A stretch of DNA of 64,000 bases, from the NCBI RefSeq assembly GCF_900582625.1, contig NZ_UTIQ01000241.1, positions 868,001-932,000 on the forward strand. The letters run 5' to 3'. This stretch comes from Pseudomonas viridiflava (GTDB lineage Bacteria; Pseudomonadota; Gammaproteobacteria; Pseudomonadales; Pseudomonadaceae). The position numbers and the translations under genes were made by a program. This document shows, one piece after another, positions 41,220 through 50,296 of this stretch. The notes beneath the pieces are model-generated. The model saw only the letters and a list, made by a program, of their open reading frames with translations. It was not told where the DNA came from and did not search any database. Position 1 is the first letter of the stretch; every line of letters starts with the position of its first letter.

Positions 41220-42497
41220 TCACTTCTCGATGATTGCAGTCACACCCTGCCCGCCAGCGGCACAAATTGAAATCAAGCCGCGCCCGCTTTCAGCCACCGA
41301 AAGCAGCTTCGCCAAATTAGCGACGATGCGCCCGCCAGTGGCCGCGAACGGATGCCCGGCCGCCAACGAGCTGCCCTTCACATTCATTTTGCTGCGATCA
41401 ATCGAGCCCAACGGCGCGTCCAGGCCGAGCCGGGTTTTGCAGTAGTCGGCGTCTTCCCAGGCTTTGAGCGTGCACAGCACTTGAGCGGCGAACGCTTCGT
41501 GAATTTCGTAGTAATCGAAGTCCTGCAAGGTCAGGCCGTTGCGTTTGAGCAGGCGTGGCACGGCATACACCGGCGCCATCAATAGCCCTTCTTTGCCGTC
41601 GACGAAATCCACCGCCGCCGCTTCGCCATCACGGAAGTAGGCAAGAATCGGCAACCCTCGCGCCTTGGCCCACTCCTCGCTGGCCAGCAGCACAACCGAG
41701 GCGCCGTCGGTGAGTGGTGTCGAGTTGGCGGCGGTTAGGGTGCCGCGCGGGCCTTTCTCGAATACCGGCTTGAGGGTCGAGAGTTTTTCCAGACTGATGT
41801 CGGCGCGCAGGTTCTGGTCGCGGGTCAGGCCCAGGTACGGCGTAAGCAAATCGTCTTGCCAGCCTTCGGCGTACGAGGCGGCCAGCTTCTGGTGACTGGC
41901 GACGGCGAGCTGGTCTTGTTCGTCGCGCGGGATCGACCAGGTTTGCGCCATCAGTTCGCAATGCTCGCCCATCGACAGCCCCGTGCGCGGCTCACCATTG
42001 CGCGGAATATGCGGCGCCAAATGATGCGGGCGAATCTGCAGCAGCGCTTTGACTTTATCGCCCGTGTTCTTGGCGCGGTTGGCTTGCAGCAGAATTTTGC
42101 GCAGGCCTTCGTTGACGCCGATCGGCGCATCGGAGGTGGTGTCCACGCCGCCGGCAATCGCGCTATCGATCTGCCCCAAGGCAATTTTGTTGGCCACCAG
42201 AATCGCTGCTTCCAGGCCGGTGCCGCAGGCTTGCTGAATGTCATAAGCCGGCGTTTGCGGCGCCAGGCGCGAGCCCAGCACGCATTCGCGGGTCAGGTTG
42301 AAGTCGCGCGAATGCTTGAGCACCGCGCCAGCCACCACCTCACCGATGATCTCGCCGTGCAGTTTGTAACGCTCGATCAAACCTTCCAGGGCAGCGGTGA
42401 GCATTTCCTGGTTGCTGGTAGTGGCGTACACGGTGTTGGAACGGGCGAAGGGAATACGGTTGCCGCCGACAATGGCGACCCGGCGCAGCTGGGTCAT
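41220..42497 (-). CDS. Acetyl-CoA C-acyltransferase, FadI-type thiolase
   Basis: A 425-residue thiolase. The nucleophile is Cys91 in DIQQACGTGLEAA. The other catalytic residues lie in GHPFAATGGRI (His) and CAAGGQGVTA (Cys). HEAFAAQVLC is a further family motif. The length is that of the FadI/FadA2 branch rather than the 390-residue acetoacetyl-CoA thiolases. It is divergent from the FabG gene, and together with the MaoC-like gene nearby could cleave or build 3-ketoacyl-CoA. Physiological substrate unknown. Confidence 0.9.
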   Translation of the reverse strand: MTQLRRVAIVGGNRIPFARSNTVYATTSNQEMLTAALEGLIERYKLHGEIIGEVVAGAVLKHSRDFNLTRECVLGSRLAPQTPAYDIQQACGTGLEAAILVANKIALGQIDSAIAGGVDTTSDAPIGVNEGLRKILLQANRAKNTGDKVKALLQIRPHHLAPHIPRNGEPRTGLSMGEHCELMAQTWSIPRDEQDQLAVASHQKLAASYAEGWQDDLLTPYLGLTRDQNLRADISLEKLSTLKPVFEKGPRGTLTAANSTPLTDGASVVLLASEEWAKARGLPILAYFRDGEAAAVDFVDGKEGLLMAPVYAVPRLLKRNGLTLQDFDYYEIHEAFAAQVLCTLKAWEDADYCKTRLGLDAPLGSIDRSKMNVKGSSLAAGHPFAATGGRIVANLAKLLSVAESGRGLISICAAGGQGVTAIIEK

Positions 42498-42665
42498 GTG
42501 AGACTCCTTGAGAAAAACCTGGTCAAAGCTACGCCAAGACTAGCTTGCCCGGACGTTGTCGCATTGGCCGCCTTGCCAGTGCCGCAAGCGGCGCGGTCAA
42601 TTGCGCGCGCTGTCGGTCTGCGTAGAGTGAGCCTACATTTGATTCTCCTGCTGGAGCTTTCTGCC

Positions 42666-44018
42666 ATGTCTGATCGTTACCTGAACTTCGCCAATTCCCC
42701 CACTGGTCGCCGCCTGGTCGGTGCCCTCGGCCTGCCCTCGCCGGTGCGGCTAGAGCGCTGGACGGCCGGGCGCATGCGGCCGGTCGACGGGGCGCTGCTG
42801 ATCAGTGGCGGCGTGTTGGCCGAAGCCACCAGCACCTTTCTCAACCGTCTCACCGATCAGGCTTTTGCCAGCGAAGACGGCCTGTTCGGCCTGAGCCGCT
42901 GGACTGCCGAACACGGCCCCAAGCTCAAAGCGCTGGTGTTCGACGCCAGCGCCATCACCTCGGCCGATGAATTGAAACAGCTGCGTGCGTTTTTCCAGCC
43001 GGCGCTCAAAGGGCTTGATCTGTGTCCGCGCGTGGTCGTGCTGGGGCGTGCGCCGGAGTCGCTAAAGGACCCGTTCGCCGCCAGCGCCCAGCGTTCACTC
43101 GAAGGTTTCACCCGTTCGCTCGGCAAGGAAATTCGCCGGGGCGGCAGCGTGCAATTGCTGTATGTGAGCAAGGGCGCCGAAGACCAGTTGGAAGGCGCGC
43201 TGCGGTTTTTCCTGTCGCCTAAAAGCGCTTACGTCTCCGGGCAAGTGGTGCGCCTGAATGCCAACAGCGCTCAGGTGAACGACTGGAGCCGCCCGCTCGG
43301 CGGCAAAACGGCTTTGGTGACCGGCGCCAGCCGTGGCATTGGCGCCTCCATCGCAGAAACCTTGGCCCGCGACGGCGCCAGCGTGGTGTTGCTGGATGTG
43401 CCAGCCATGAAAGAAGCGCTCGACGCCCTCGCTGCCCGCCTCGGTGGGCGCAGCGTGGCGCTGGATATCTGCGCGCCGGACGCCGCCGAACACTTGCTCG
43501 CGGCCTTGCCCGATGGTGTCGATATCGTCGTGCACAACGCCGGCATTACCCGCGATAAAACCCTCGCAAAAATGAGCGACGCGTTCTGGGATTCGGTCAT
43601 CGACGTTAACCTGCGCGCCCCGGAAATTCTCACCAAAGCGCTGCTCGATGGCGGCAAGCTCAACGACAACGGCCGCGTCGTGCTGCTCGCCTCCATCAGC
43701 GGCATCGCCGGCAACATGGGCCAGAGCAACTATGCAGTGAGCAAGGCTGGGCTAATCGGTTTGGCGGCGGCCTGGGCGCCGGCTCTGGCCAAGCGCGGCA
43801 TCAGCATCAACGCCGTGGCGCCAGGCTTTATCGAAACGCAGATGACCGCGGCCATTCCGCTGACCATTCGCGAAGCCGGGCGGCGTATGAACTCGATGGG
43901 CCAAGGCGGCTTGCCGCAGGATGTCGCCGAGGCCGTGGCCTGGTTTGCCCAGCCCACCAGCGGCGGCGTAAGTGGGCAGGTGCTGCGCGTGTGCGGGCAG
44001 AGTTTGCTCGGCGCGTGA
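42666..44018 (+). CDS. High-molecular-weight 3-oxoacyl reductase (FabG4-like)
   Basis: A 450-residue two-domain FabG. Residues 1-205 are a degenerate flavodoxin-like Rossmann domain; residues 210-450 are the active ketoreductase. The NADH loop is TGASRGIGASIAE (near 218), NAG is in VVHNAGITRD, and Ser-Tyr-Lys lie in ASISGIAGN and YAVSK. M. tuberculosis FabG4 has the same layout and is encoded between a thiolase and a MaoC-type hydratase, as here. It probably acts on acyl-CoA and uses NADH. The ATG at 42666 starts MSDRYLNFA. Confidence 0.9.
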   Translation: MSDRYLNFANSPTGRRLVGALGLPSPVRLERWTAGRMRPVDGALLISGGVLAEATSTFLNRLTDQAFASEDGLFGLSRWTAEHGPKLKALVFDASAITSADELKQLRAFFQPALKGLDLCPRVVVLGRAPESLKDPFAASAQRSLEGFTRSLGKEIRRGGSVQLLYVSKGAEDQLEGALRFFLSPKSAYVSGQVVRLNANSAQVNDWSRPLGGKTALVTGASRGIGASIAETLARDGASVVLLDVPAMKEALDALAARLGGRSVALDICAPDAAEHLLAALPDGVDIVVHNAGITRDKTLAKMSDAFWDSVIDVNLRAPEILTKALLDGGKLNDNGRVVLLASISGIAGNMGQSNYAVSKAGLIGLAAAWAPALAKRGISINAVAPGFIETQMTAAIPLTIREAGRRMNSMGQGGLPQDVAEAVAWFAQPTSGGVSGQVLRVCGQSLLGA

Positions 44019-44028
44019 CCTGGCAGGA

Positions 44029-45024
44029 TCAGGACTTGCCGCGCTTTCTGAACTCAACGGGGGTTTCGCCAACCCAGCGTTTGAAGGCGCGGTAGAAGGT
44101 GCTGGGTTCGGAAAAACCGGTGCGTTCGACGATCACTTCGATGCGCTCGTCAGTCTTGAGCAGCAGCTCTTTCGCCAGCCGGCAGCGGTAGTCGGTCACC
44201 AAGTCGTTAAAGCGCACGCCGGCCATGGCCAGGCGTTCGCGCAGGCGGCGCGGCGGCATATTCAGGCGGCCGGCCACTTGTTCAAGCGTGGCGCCGCTGT
44301 CGACCAGCAACTCGCCGATCAACTCGCGCACCTGGCGCACCAAATCCAGCCGCTCCACTTCTGCCAACTGCCGGCGCGCCAGCGACTCGTGCATACGCAG
44401 CAGTTCGGGCGCAGCGTGGCGGGATGCGTGGTTCAGCACGTCGGCATCAAATTGCAGCGCGTAGCGGTCGGCGCCCAATTGCGCCGGGCAACCGTACACC
44501 TCGAGGTAACGGCTGGGCGCGGCGCCTTCGCTGTGGATAAGTTGCACCAGGCGCGGCTTGAACTGGCCTTCGGTGAGCGCGGCAAACAGGCGGATCACCG
44601 CGCCGGCGAGCATTTCGGGGAAGTGCCTGGGCACGCCGGCCGGCATGCCCAGCTCCAGCGTCGCGAGGTCGCCGTCAACGTCCAGGCGTGCGTTAAGGGT
44701 GTCCGAGAGTAAGCGCACGTAGCGCAAGGCGTGGCGCAGGCCGTCGCCGAAGGTTTCGCTGGAGAGAAACAGGTATTCCAGCAACAGACCGTGGAAGGCA
44801 GGCAGGTGCTGGGCCAGGTACAGGCCGACATCGTCTTCGCCACATTCTTCGCTGGCGGCTTTCCAGAACAACGCCTGCGCCGAATGGGGAAAGCGCCCGG
44901 CAGGCAAACCACCAGGCGGCAACCCAACCCGCGCCAGCACCCGATCAGGATCGGTTCCGCTGGCCCGCAGGGCGTCGATCACCGGGCGCATCAGCGCCAC
45001 ATCGTCGGTCAGATCACGCGTCAT
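44029..45024 (-). CDS. AraC-family regulator of the acyl-CoA genes
   Basis: A 331-residue regulator. The N-terminal domain (20-215) is the OruR/ArgR-type sensor found in many Pseudomonas AraC proteins (FWKAASEECGEDDVGL). The C-terminal double helix-turn-helix has VAGRLNMPPRRLRERL and IEVIVERTGFSEPSTFYRAFKRW, cited in part. It lies between the FabG and MaoC-type genes, ending 11 bases after the former and divergent from the latter, so it likely controls them. The inducer is unknown. Confidence 0.88.
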   Translation of the reverse strand: MTRDLTDDVALMRPVIDALRASGTDPDRVLARVGLPPGGLPAGRFPHSAQALFWKAASEECGEDDVGLYLAQHLPAFHGLLLEYLFLSSETFGDGLRHALRYVRLLSDTLNARLDVDGDLATLELGMPAGVPRHFPEMLAGAVIRLFAALTEGQFKPRLVQLIHSEGAAPSRYLEVYGCPAQLGADRYALQFDADVLNHASRHAAPELLRMHESLARRQLAEVERLDLVRQVRELIGELLVDSGATLEQVAGRLNMPPRRLRERLAMAGVRFNDLVTDYRCRLAKELLLKTDERIEVIVERTGFSEPSTFYRAFKRWVGETPVEFRKRGKS

Positions 45025-45208
45025 TTTAGGATTCTTATAGGTTCGTGAGGCGCGGCCATCTTAGGCAGTTTTGCCCCGCAGGCTCAAGGCCGCACATTTG
45101 CCGATTGGCTGGCCTGCCGGCGGCTCGGGCCGAGCGGCCAATGTGGCACGGCGTTGGCAGTCTAAGCTGCTGGCATTCGCGGTTTTTGTGAAAATCAGGA
45201 GGATGCTT

Positions 45209-46060
45209 ATGACCACCACGTGGCTCGACCTACCCGCCACCCCAGCCCTGCCGGGCTTGTTCGCGCGTGCCGCCGTGCGCCGGGGCGTGCGTGGGCAGAC
45301 CTTGCCGGACCTGGGTTTGCGCTGCGCCGTAAACGTGGAGGCGAAGAAACTTGGGCGGTATCGCCAGCTCTGCGGCCTCAACGACGACGGCCATTTGCCG
45401 CCCGTTTATCCACACATCCTGGCGTTTCCCTTGCAAATGCAGCTGCTGACCGACAGCAGCTTTCCGTTTCCCTTGCTCGGCCTGGTGCATCTGGAAAACC
45501 GCATCCGTGGCGTGCGGCCTTTGGGCGGCATGGGGCCGTTTATTGCCAGCGTGCATGTAGAAAATCTGCAGCCACACGAAAAAGGCGCCGTGTTCAGCCT
45601 GGTCACCCGCCTGGAAGACCAGCTCGGCCTGCTGTGGGAAGGCGACAGCCGCATCCTCTGCCGTGGGGTAAAACTGTCGGGGCAGCCGGCTGAACGCAGC
45701 GAAGAAATTACCTTGCCGCTGGAAGACATTGCCCACTGGCAAGCGCCCGCCGACATCGGCCGCCGCTACGCCGCCGTGGCGGGCGATTACAACCCGATTC
45801 ACCTGTCAGCCCTGAGCGCCAAGCTGTTCGGCTTCCCGCGCGCCATCGCACATGGCTTATGGAACAAGGGACGCGCCCTGGCCGCGCTCGGCGAGCGTTT
45901 GCCGGCCTCCGGCTATGTGGTGGATGTGCGCTTTCAAAAACCAGTGCTGCTGCCCAGTGCCGTCACCCTCCAAGCGAGCAACCCGGCCAGCAGCGGCCAG
46001 TTCAAGCTGGTGGGCAACCACGACCTGCCGCACATGAGCGGTAGCTGGCGACTGATCTAG
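45209..46060 (+). CDS. MaoC-like acyl-CoA dehydratase/hydratase
   Basis: A 283-residue double-hotdog protein. The C-terminal half has AGDYNPIHLSALSAKLFGF, the hydratase-2 motif with catalytic Asp and His, and AIAHGLWNKG. The N-terminal half is a non-catalytic hotdog. This layout matches HtdX-type R-specific enoyl hydratases. AGGAGG is followed by two ATGs; the second (45209) has proper spacing. It is divergent from the AraC gene. It should hydrate the enoyl step paired with FabG. Confidence 0.87.
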   Translation: MTTTWLDLPATPALPGLFARAAVRRGVRGQTLPDLGLRCAVNVEAKKLGRYRQLCGLNDDGHLPPVYPHILAFPLQMQLLTDSSFPFPLLGLVHLENRIRGVRPLGGMGPFIASVHVENLQPHEKGAVFSLVTRLEDQLGLLWEGDSRILCRGVKLSGQPAERSEEITLPLEDIAHWQAPADIGRRYAAVAGDYNPIHLSALSAKLFGFPRAIAHGLWNKGRALAALGERLPASGYVVDVRFQKPVLLPSAVTLQASNPASSGQFKLVGNHDLPHMSGSWRLI

Positions 46061-46099
46061 CCCCATGAAACAATGCGGCCCTTCTGCCCGGAGCGCCGC

Positions 46100-46405
46100 A
46101 TGAACCTCGACGAACTCACCACCCGCCTGCACGCCATTCGTGACGCCAACGACTGGCGCGGTTTCCACAGTCCGAAAAACCTGGCCATGGCCGCCAGTGT
46201 GGAAATGGCCGAACTGGTGGAGATTTTTCAATGGCTAAGCGAGGACGAGTCGCGCCAGCTTCCGGCTGAAAAACTCGCCCATGCCGGCCAGGAAATTGGC
46301 GACGTCGTGCTGTATCTGTTGCTGATGTGCAGCGAACTCGGCCTCGACATGAATGAGGTGGTGCGCGCCAAACTTGCCGACAACGAGCGGCGGTTCGCCA
46401 AATGA
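46100..46405 (+). CDS. MazG-like nucleotide pyrophosphohydrolase
   Basis: A 101-residue all-alpha NTP pyrophosphatase of the MazG/RS21-C6 type. Metal ligands are the Glu and Asp in EMAELVEIFQW and EIGDVVLYLL. NLAMAASVEMAEL is the lead helix. It may remove non-canonical dNTPs. The stop overlaps the cmoM ATG (ATGA), and the start lies 39 bases after the MaoC-like stop. Confidence 0.9.
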   Translation: MNLDELTTRLHAIRDANDWRGFHSPKNLAMAASVEMAELVEIFQWLSEDESRQLPAEKLAHAGQEIGDVVLYLLLMCSELGLDMNEVVRAKLADNERRFAK

Positions 46406-47151
46406 GTGATCGCCACTTCGACGAACTGGCCACCCGCTTCGCCGAGAAAATTTATGGCGGCGCCAAAGGCGCCATCCGCCTGGCCGTGCTCCAGGCTGAC
46501 CTGGCCGAAGCGCTGCCCGACCGCCCGCTGCGAGTTCTGGATATCGGCGCCGGGCTTGGCCATATGTCGTTGTGGCTGGCTGAACGGGGCCACCACGTCA
46601 CCGTTACCGAGCCGGCAGAACCGATGCTGCAAGGCGCCCGCGAACGCTTCGCCGCAGCGGGAGTACAGGCCGAATTCATCCAGGCGCCATGGCAAGATTT
46701 GCTCGGCCAACTCACCGACCGCTACGACCTCGTGGTGTGCCACGCCGTGCTGGAATGGCTCGCCGAGCCCCATGCCATTCTGCCGGTGCTGCACCAGCTC
46801 ACCGCGCCGGGCGGTTGGCTGTCGCTGGCCTTCTACAACAAAGACGCGCTGATCTACCGCAACTTGCTCAAAGGTCATTTCCGCAAATTGCGCAAAGAAG
46901 AATTCGCCGGCGAGAAACAAAGCCTCACGCCGCAGATGCCCCTGGACCCACGCGAACTGGCGACGCAACTCGCCACGGCTTGGCGAGTCGAAAGCCAGAG
47001 CGGCGTGCGGGTTTTTCACGACTACATGCCCAGCGACTTTCAGCACAAAGCGCAGTTGCTCGACCTGCTGGAAATGGAACTGGCTCACCGTCGCCATCCA
47101 AGTTTCATGGGCCTCGGCCGCTACCTGCATTGGATTTGCCGCCCGCTGTAA
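46402..47151 (+). CDS. cmoM: CmoM, tRNA 5-carboxymethoxyuridine methyltransferase
   Basis: A 249-residue SAM methyltransferase. It begins MSDRHFDELATRFAEKIYGG, given in part; the NIYG-type motif and GVRVFHDYM, LELETR-like LEMELAHRR and LGRYLHW match E. coli CmoM (formerly SmtA). Motif I is VLDIGAGLGHMSLWLAERG. It methylates cmo5U34 of certain tRNAs. It is coupled to the MazG-like gene. Confidence 0.9.
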   Translation: MSDRHFDELATRFAEKIYGGAKGAIRLAVLQADLAEALPDRPLRVLDIGAGLGHMSLWLAERGHHVTVTEPAEPMLQGARERFAAAGVQAEFIQAPWQDLLGQLTDRYDLVVCHAVLEWLAEPHAILPVLHQLTAPGGWLSLAFYNKDALIYRNLLKGHFRKLRKEEFAGEKQSLTPQMPLDPRELATQLATAWRVESQSGVRVFHDYMPSDFQHKAQLLDLLEMELAHRRHPSFMGLGRYLHWICRPL

Positions 47152-47183
47152 CGAGGCGGCGCTGCCGTAAAAATGAGGAGCGC

Positions 47184-47792
47184 ATGATGAACTGCCGTTT
47201 GCTTCTGCTGACCTGCTGCCTGGGCCTGGCGGCTTGCCAAAGCCAAAACCCCTACACCGCCACGTCCAACCCCCTACCCCCGGCGCCTGCAGCGGCGGCG
47301 CAAACCCTCGACCTGAGTGCTTATCCAGCGGCGCCTCGTGATTACGGGCGCTACCAAACGTGGGCATGGGAGAACGGGCGCTTGCCCGGCGGTACGGCCG
47401 GCGCCACGCCGGAGCAAATGGCCGACATTCTCAGCAATAGCCTCGACCAACGCGGCCTGCGTCCGGCTCGACAAGGCGCCGTAGCCGATGTGCAGGTACG
47501 CGCCGATGTGCGTGTCGAGCGGCGTCTGCGCCAGGAGCGCGACGACTACGGCTCGTATTACGGGCGCGGGCCCTATGGCAACAATTACGGCGGTGTGTAC
47601 GGCAGCGTTCCGGTCATGCGCACCTACGAAGAAGAGGTGCAAGTGGTGCGCGTTGAGCTGATCGATGCGCGCAACCACCAAAGCATTTGGAATGGCAGCG
47701 CCGAAACCGCCCACCGTGGCAGCCAGAGCGAGCGCGTAGACGCGTTGCGCTCAGCCGTGAACAAAGCCCTCAGCGCGTATCCGCCTCGCTGA
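47184..47792 (+). CDS. DUF4136 lipoprotein, Tyr/Gly-rich
   Basis: A 202-residue lipoprotein with lipobox LGLAACQS (Cys19 with the start used). The linker is rich in Pro and Ala. The core YGRYQTWAWENG, VQVRADVRVERR and VELIDARNHQSIWNG is DUF4136. A Tyr/Gly-rich loop lies near 122-145. GAGGAG precedes the ATG at 47184; a second ATG follows directly. It resembles its neighbour at 47843 in fold, so the pair probably arose by duplication. Confidence 0.83.
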   Translation: MMNCRLLLLTCCLGLAACQSQNPYTATSNPLPPAPAAAAQTLDLSAYPAAPRDYGRYQTWAWENGRLPGGTAGATPEQMADILSNSLDQRGLRPARQGAVADVQVRADVRVERRLRQERDDYGSYYGRGPYGNNYGGVYGSVPVMRTYEEEVQVVRVELIDARNHQSIWNGSAETAHRGSQSERVDALRSAVNKALSAYPPR

Positions 47793-47842
47793 GTCATCAC
47801 TACACTTCAGCGCAGCACCCGCGCTTTGAAGGGAGATTTGCC

Positions 47843-48400
47843 ATGAAACGACTGCTGGTCATTCCCCTGCTTCTGCTGTTGGCCGCTTGTCAGAACGCCC
47901 AGCTCAATCAGGATTTCGACAAGAACCGCGACTTCGCCGCGTACCGCACCTTCACCTGGAAAGAGCCGGCCTTGCAGTACAGCCCGGATGATCCACGGAT
48001 TAAAAGCGACCTCACTGAACAGCGCATTCGTGCGGCAGTCAGCGAGCAGCTCGATCAGCGCGGTGTGCGCTTGGCCCCGGCCGGCGGCAAAGGCGACGTG
48101 ACCGTGCAAGCGTGGTTGATTGTCGAAAACCGTACCGACCAGGTCAGCACCAGCTATGGCGGCGCCTGGGGCGGTTATTGGAATGGTTACTGGGGCGGCC
48201 CGGGATATACCGAAACCCGCAACGTCGACTACAAAGTCGGCACCGTGCAGGTTGATTTATTCGATGCCAAAGATGGCAAATTGGTGTGGCGCGGCAGCGC
48301 CGAGCAGATCGTGCGCAACAACCAAACCACACCGGTTGAGCGTGAGGCGGCGATTCGGGACACCGTGGCGAAAATCCTAAGCCAGTATCCGCCGCACTGA
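47843..48400 (+). CDS. DUF4136 lipoprotein
   Basis: A 185-residue lipoprotein with lipobox LLLAACQN (Cys16). DFAAYRTFTWKEP and VQVDLFDAKDGKLVWRGSAE are the DUF4136 hallmarks. A Gly/Trp/Tyr-rich loop (GGAWGGYWNGYWGGPGY) occupies the same place as the loop in the preceding paralogue. GGGAG precedes the ATG. Its function in the outer membrane is unknown. Confidence 0.85.
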   Translation: MKRLLVIPLLLLLAACQNAQLNQDFDKNRDFAAYRTFTWKEPALQYSPDDPRIKSDLTEQRIRAAVSEQLDQRGVRLAPAGGKGDVTVQAWLIVENRTDQVSTSYGGAWGGYWNGYWGGPGYTETRNVDYKVGTVQVDLFDAKDGKLVWRGSAEQIVRNNQTTPVEREAAIRDTVAKILSQYPPH

Positions 48401-48406
48401 CTTCAG

Positions 48407-48490
48407 TGGCAGCGGCTTCAGCCGCGATGCTCTTGATCGATCTTAAAAGCATCGCGGCTAATCGGAATGCCGCCCAGCCGCTCCTACAGG
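48407..48490. repeat. REP-like inverted pair, second arm interrupted
   Basis: The first arm, GCAGCGGCTTCAGCCGCG at 48408-48426, faces a second arm at 48448-48490 that is split by about 16 extra bases at its loop (ATCGCGGCT...AGCCGCTCCTACAGG). It lies between the convergent DUF4136 and Asn/Gly-rich genes. Confidence 0.75.
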
Positions 48491-48505
48491 GTCTTGCGCT
48501 GGCCG

Positions 48506-48970
48506 TTACTGTTCGCCAGTACGCTCACGCTCCATCGCTTCACCACTGGCGCGACGCTGATCTTCCAGCGTGCCGCCCGTGTTGGTTCCGCTGCCCGTGC
48601 CGGTGCCAATGCTGCTGGAACCCTGGTTATTCATCTGGCCGCCATTCATGTTGCCGCCGTTGTTATTGGTGCCATTGGTATTGGTGTCGGCGCCGTTGTT
48701 GATGGTGCCGCTGCTGTTGGTGTTGTTGTTGTAGCCGTTGCTGTTGAAGCCATTGGTGTTCGAGCCGTTAGTGGTGGCGCCGCCGCTGTTCACGCCGTTG
48801 CCTGTGTTACCGGCGCCAGTTCCGCCTTGGCTCGCAGCCCCACCAGGGTTCGCGCCTTGGACCGCACGACCGGGCGCGCCACCATCCAAGGCAAAGCTTG
48901 AGGCGCTCGCGCTCAAGGCCAGTACAAATGCCGCGCCCAACAGGGCCGGCTTGCGATTGAATCGGTTCAT
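48506..48970 (-). CDS. Exported Asn/Gly-rich low-complexity protein
   Basis: A 154-residue protein with a signal peptide (1-28, ending SSFA). Residues 35-135 are almost only Gly, Asn, Ser and Thr, in runs such as GYNNNTNSSGT and NTNGTNNNGGN. The C-terminus is charged (EDQRRASGEAMERERTGEQ). No known domain. The composition suggests a disordered, possibly surface-associated protein. The reading frame is open against a repetitive DNA background, with a clear ribosome site (GGGAG), so it is probably real. Confidence 0.7.
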   Translation of the reverse strand: MNRFNRKPALLGAAFVLALSASASSFALDGGAPGRAVQGANPGGAASQGGTGAGNTGNGVNSGGATTNGSNTNGFNSNGYNNNTNSSGTINNGADTNTNGTNNNGGNMNGGQMNNQGSSSIGTGTGSGTNTGGTLEDQRRASGEAMERERTGEQ

Positions 48971-49165
48971 CTGTCACTCCCTGAGCCGCAGGCTCATTGT
49001 CTGATGTACTCACGTTGGGCCGCTGCGCTACGCAGGAAGTGCAAGGTGTTTGACGAATGGTCGCTACGCGCACAGCGCAAAGCTGGCTAAGTGATAGCGT
49101 TTTGATATTTTTTTCATCGGCGAAGCACTATGCTCCGTGAATGCAGATTCCTGTGATCACAAAAA

Positions 49166-50296
49166 ATGACCGACGCCGAATTACCGCGTTCACCCCAGGC
49201 CTTCGCCGTTTGGCGTGAAGTTCAAGACACTTGCGTGCGCACGCGCCTTGGCGGCATCTATTACCTACTGGCCTGGCTCCTGACGTGGCTGTTCAGCGCC
49301 GCGCCAGGTTCTCTGCTGATCACCGGTATCGCCGGCAGCCTGCTGTTCGCCGGGCTGATGACCGCACGTTTACTGCATACGCCGCCGCACGCTCACAGTC
49401 AGGAACAGCTGCAACGCTGGCTCGACCGCCACTGGGGCTTGGTGCTGCTGACCGCGTTGTGCTGGGGCCAAGCCCATGCCTGGGCGCTGTATAGCGACGC
49501 TTTCGCCGATTCGGCCATGATCGCCACCCTCAGCACGGTGGCCTTCAGCACGGCGATGACCTTCAATTTCGCCATGCGCAAGAAGCGCGCGTTCATCGCC
49601 ATTCTGCTGCTGTATGTGCCCGGCCTGGCCGTAATGGCGCTGGACTGGCGCGACGGCCACACCCAGCTTGTCACCCTCGTGTTCTACCTCAGCTACCTGC
49701 TGCTGGCCCTGAACCGCAGCCACCGCGAATACCTCGGCACGTTGAGCCTGGAACTGCGCCTGTTGCAACAACAGGCCACGCTTGACCAACTGAGCCGCAC
49801 CGATACGCTGACGCAGCTGGGCAACCGCTACCAATTCAACAGCCTGTTCCAGAACATGGTGGCCACCGCCAAGCGCACCGGCGAGCCGCTGGCGCTGGTG
49901 CTGCTGGATATCGACTTTTTCAAGAAAGTGAACGACCAGCGCGGCCATTCCGGCGGCGATGCCTGCCTCAGTGAATTCGCCCAGCGCATGCGCCAGGTGT
50001 TTCGCCGTGACAGCGACGCGCTGTTGCGTTTGGGCGGTGAAGAGTTCGGCGTGCTGATGCCCAACACCTCGCTGGAACAGGCGCAAGCATTGGCCGAGCA
50101 GTTTCGCCAAGACCTGGCCAGCAACGGCATAGACCTGCAGGGTGAGCACCTGCCGCTGACCACCAGCGTGGGCGTCGGCCGCTTCGATGCGAAGCGCGAC
50201 CACGACGCCGAGCATTTCTTCCAGCGCGTCGACCGCGCGCTCTACCAAGCCAAAGCCAATGGCCGCGACCGCCTGGAAGTGGCGGCTACGGCTTAA
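49166..50296 (+). CDS. Membrane-bound diguanylate cyclase
   Basis: A 376-residue protein with about five or six N-terminal membrane helices (28-190) and a C-terminal GGDEF domain. The active site is GGEEF in LLRLGGEEFGVLMP. Five residues before it lies RDSD, an RxxD inhibitory site, so product feedback is expected. DTLTQLGNRYQF and LLDIDFFKKVND are intact. It should make cyclic di-GMP. The ribosome site is poor. It overlaps the end of eatR by four bases tail-to-tail. Confidence 0.9.
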   Translation: MTDAELPRSPQAFAVWREVQDTCVRTRLGGIYYLLAWLLTWLFSAAPGSLLITGIAGSLLFAGLMTARLLHTPPHAHSQEQLQRWLDRHWGLVLLTALCWGQAHAWALYSDAFADSAMIATLSTVAFSTAMTFNFAMRKKRAFIAILLLYVPGLAVMALDWRDGHTQLVTLVFYLSYLLLALNRSHREYLGTLSLELRLLQQQATLDQLSRTDTLTQLGNRYQFNSLFQNMVATAKRTGEPLALVLLDIDFFKKVNDQRGHSGGDACLSEFAQRMRQVFRRDSDALLRLGGEEFGVLMPNTSLEQAQALAEQFRQDLASNGIDLQGEHLPLTTSVGVGRFDAKRDHDAEHFFQRVDRALYQAKANGRDRLEVAATA

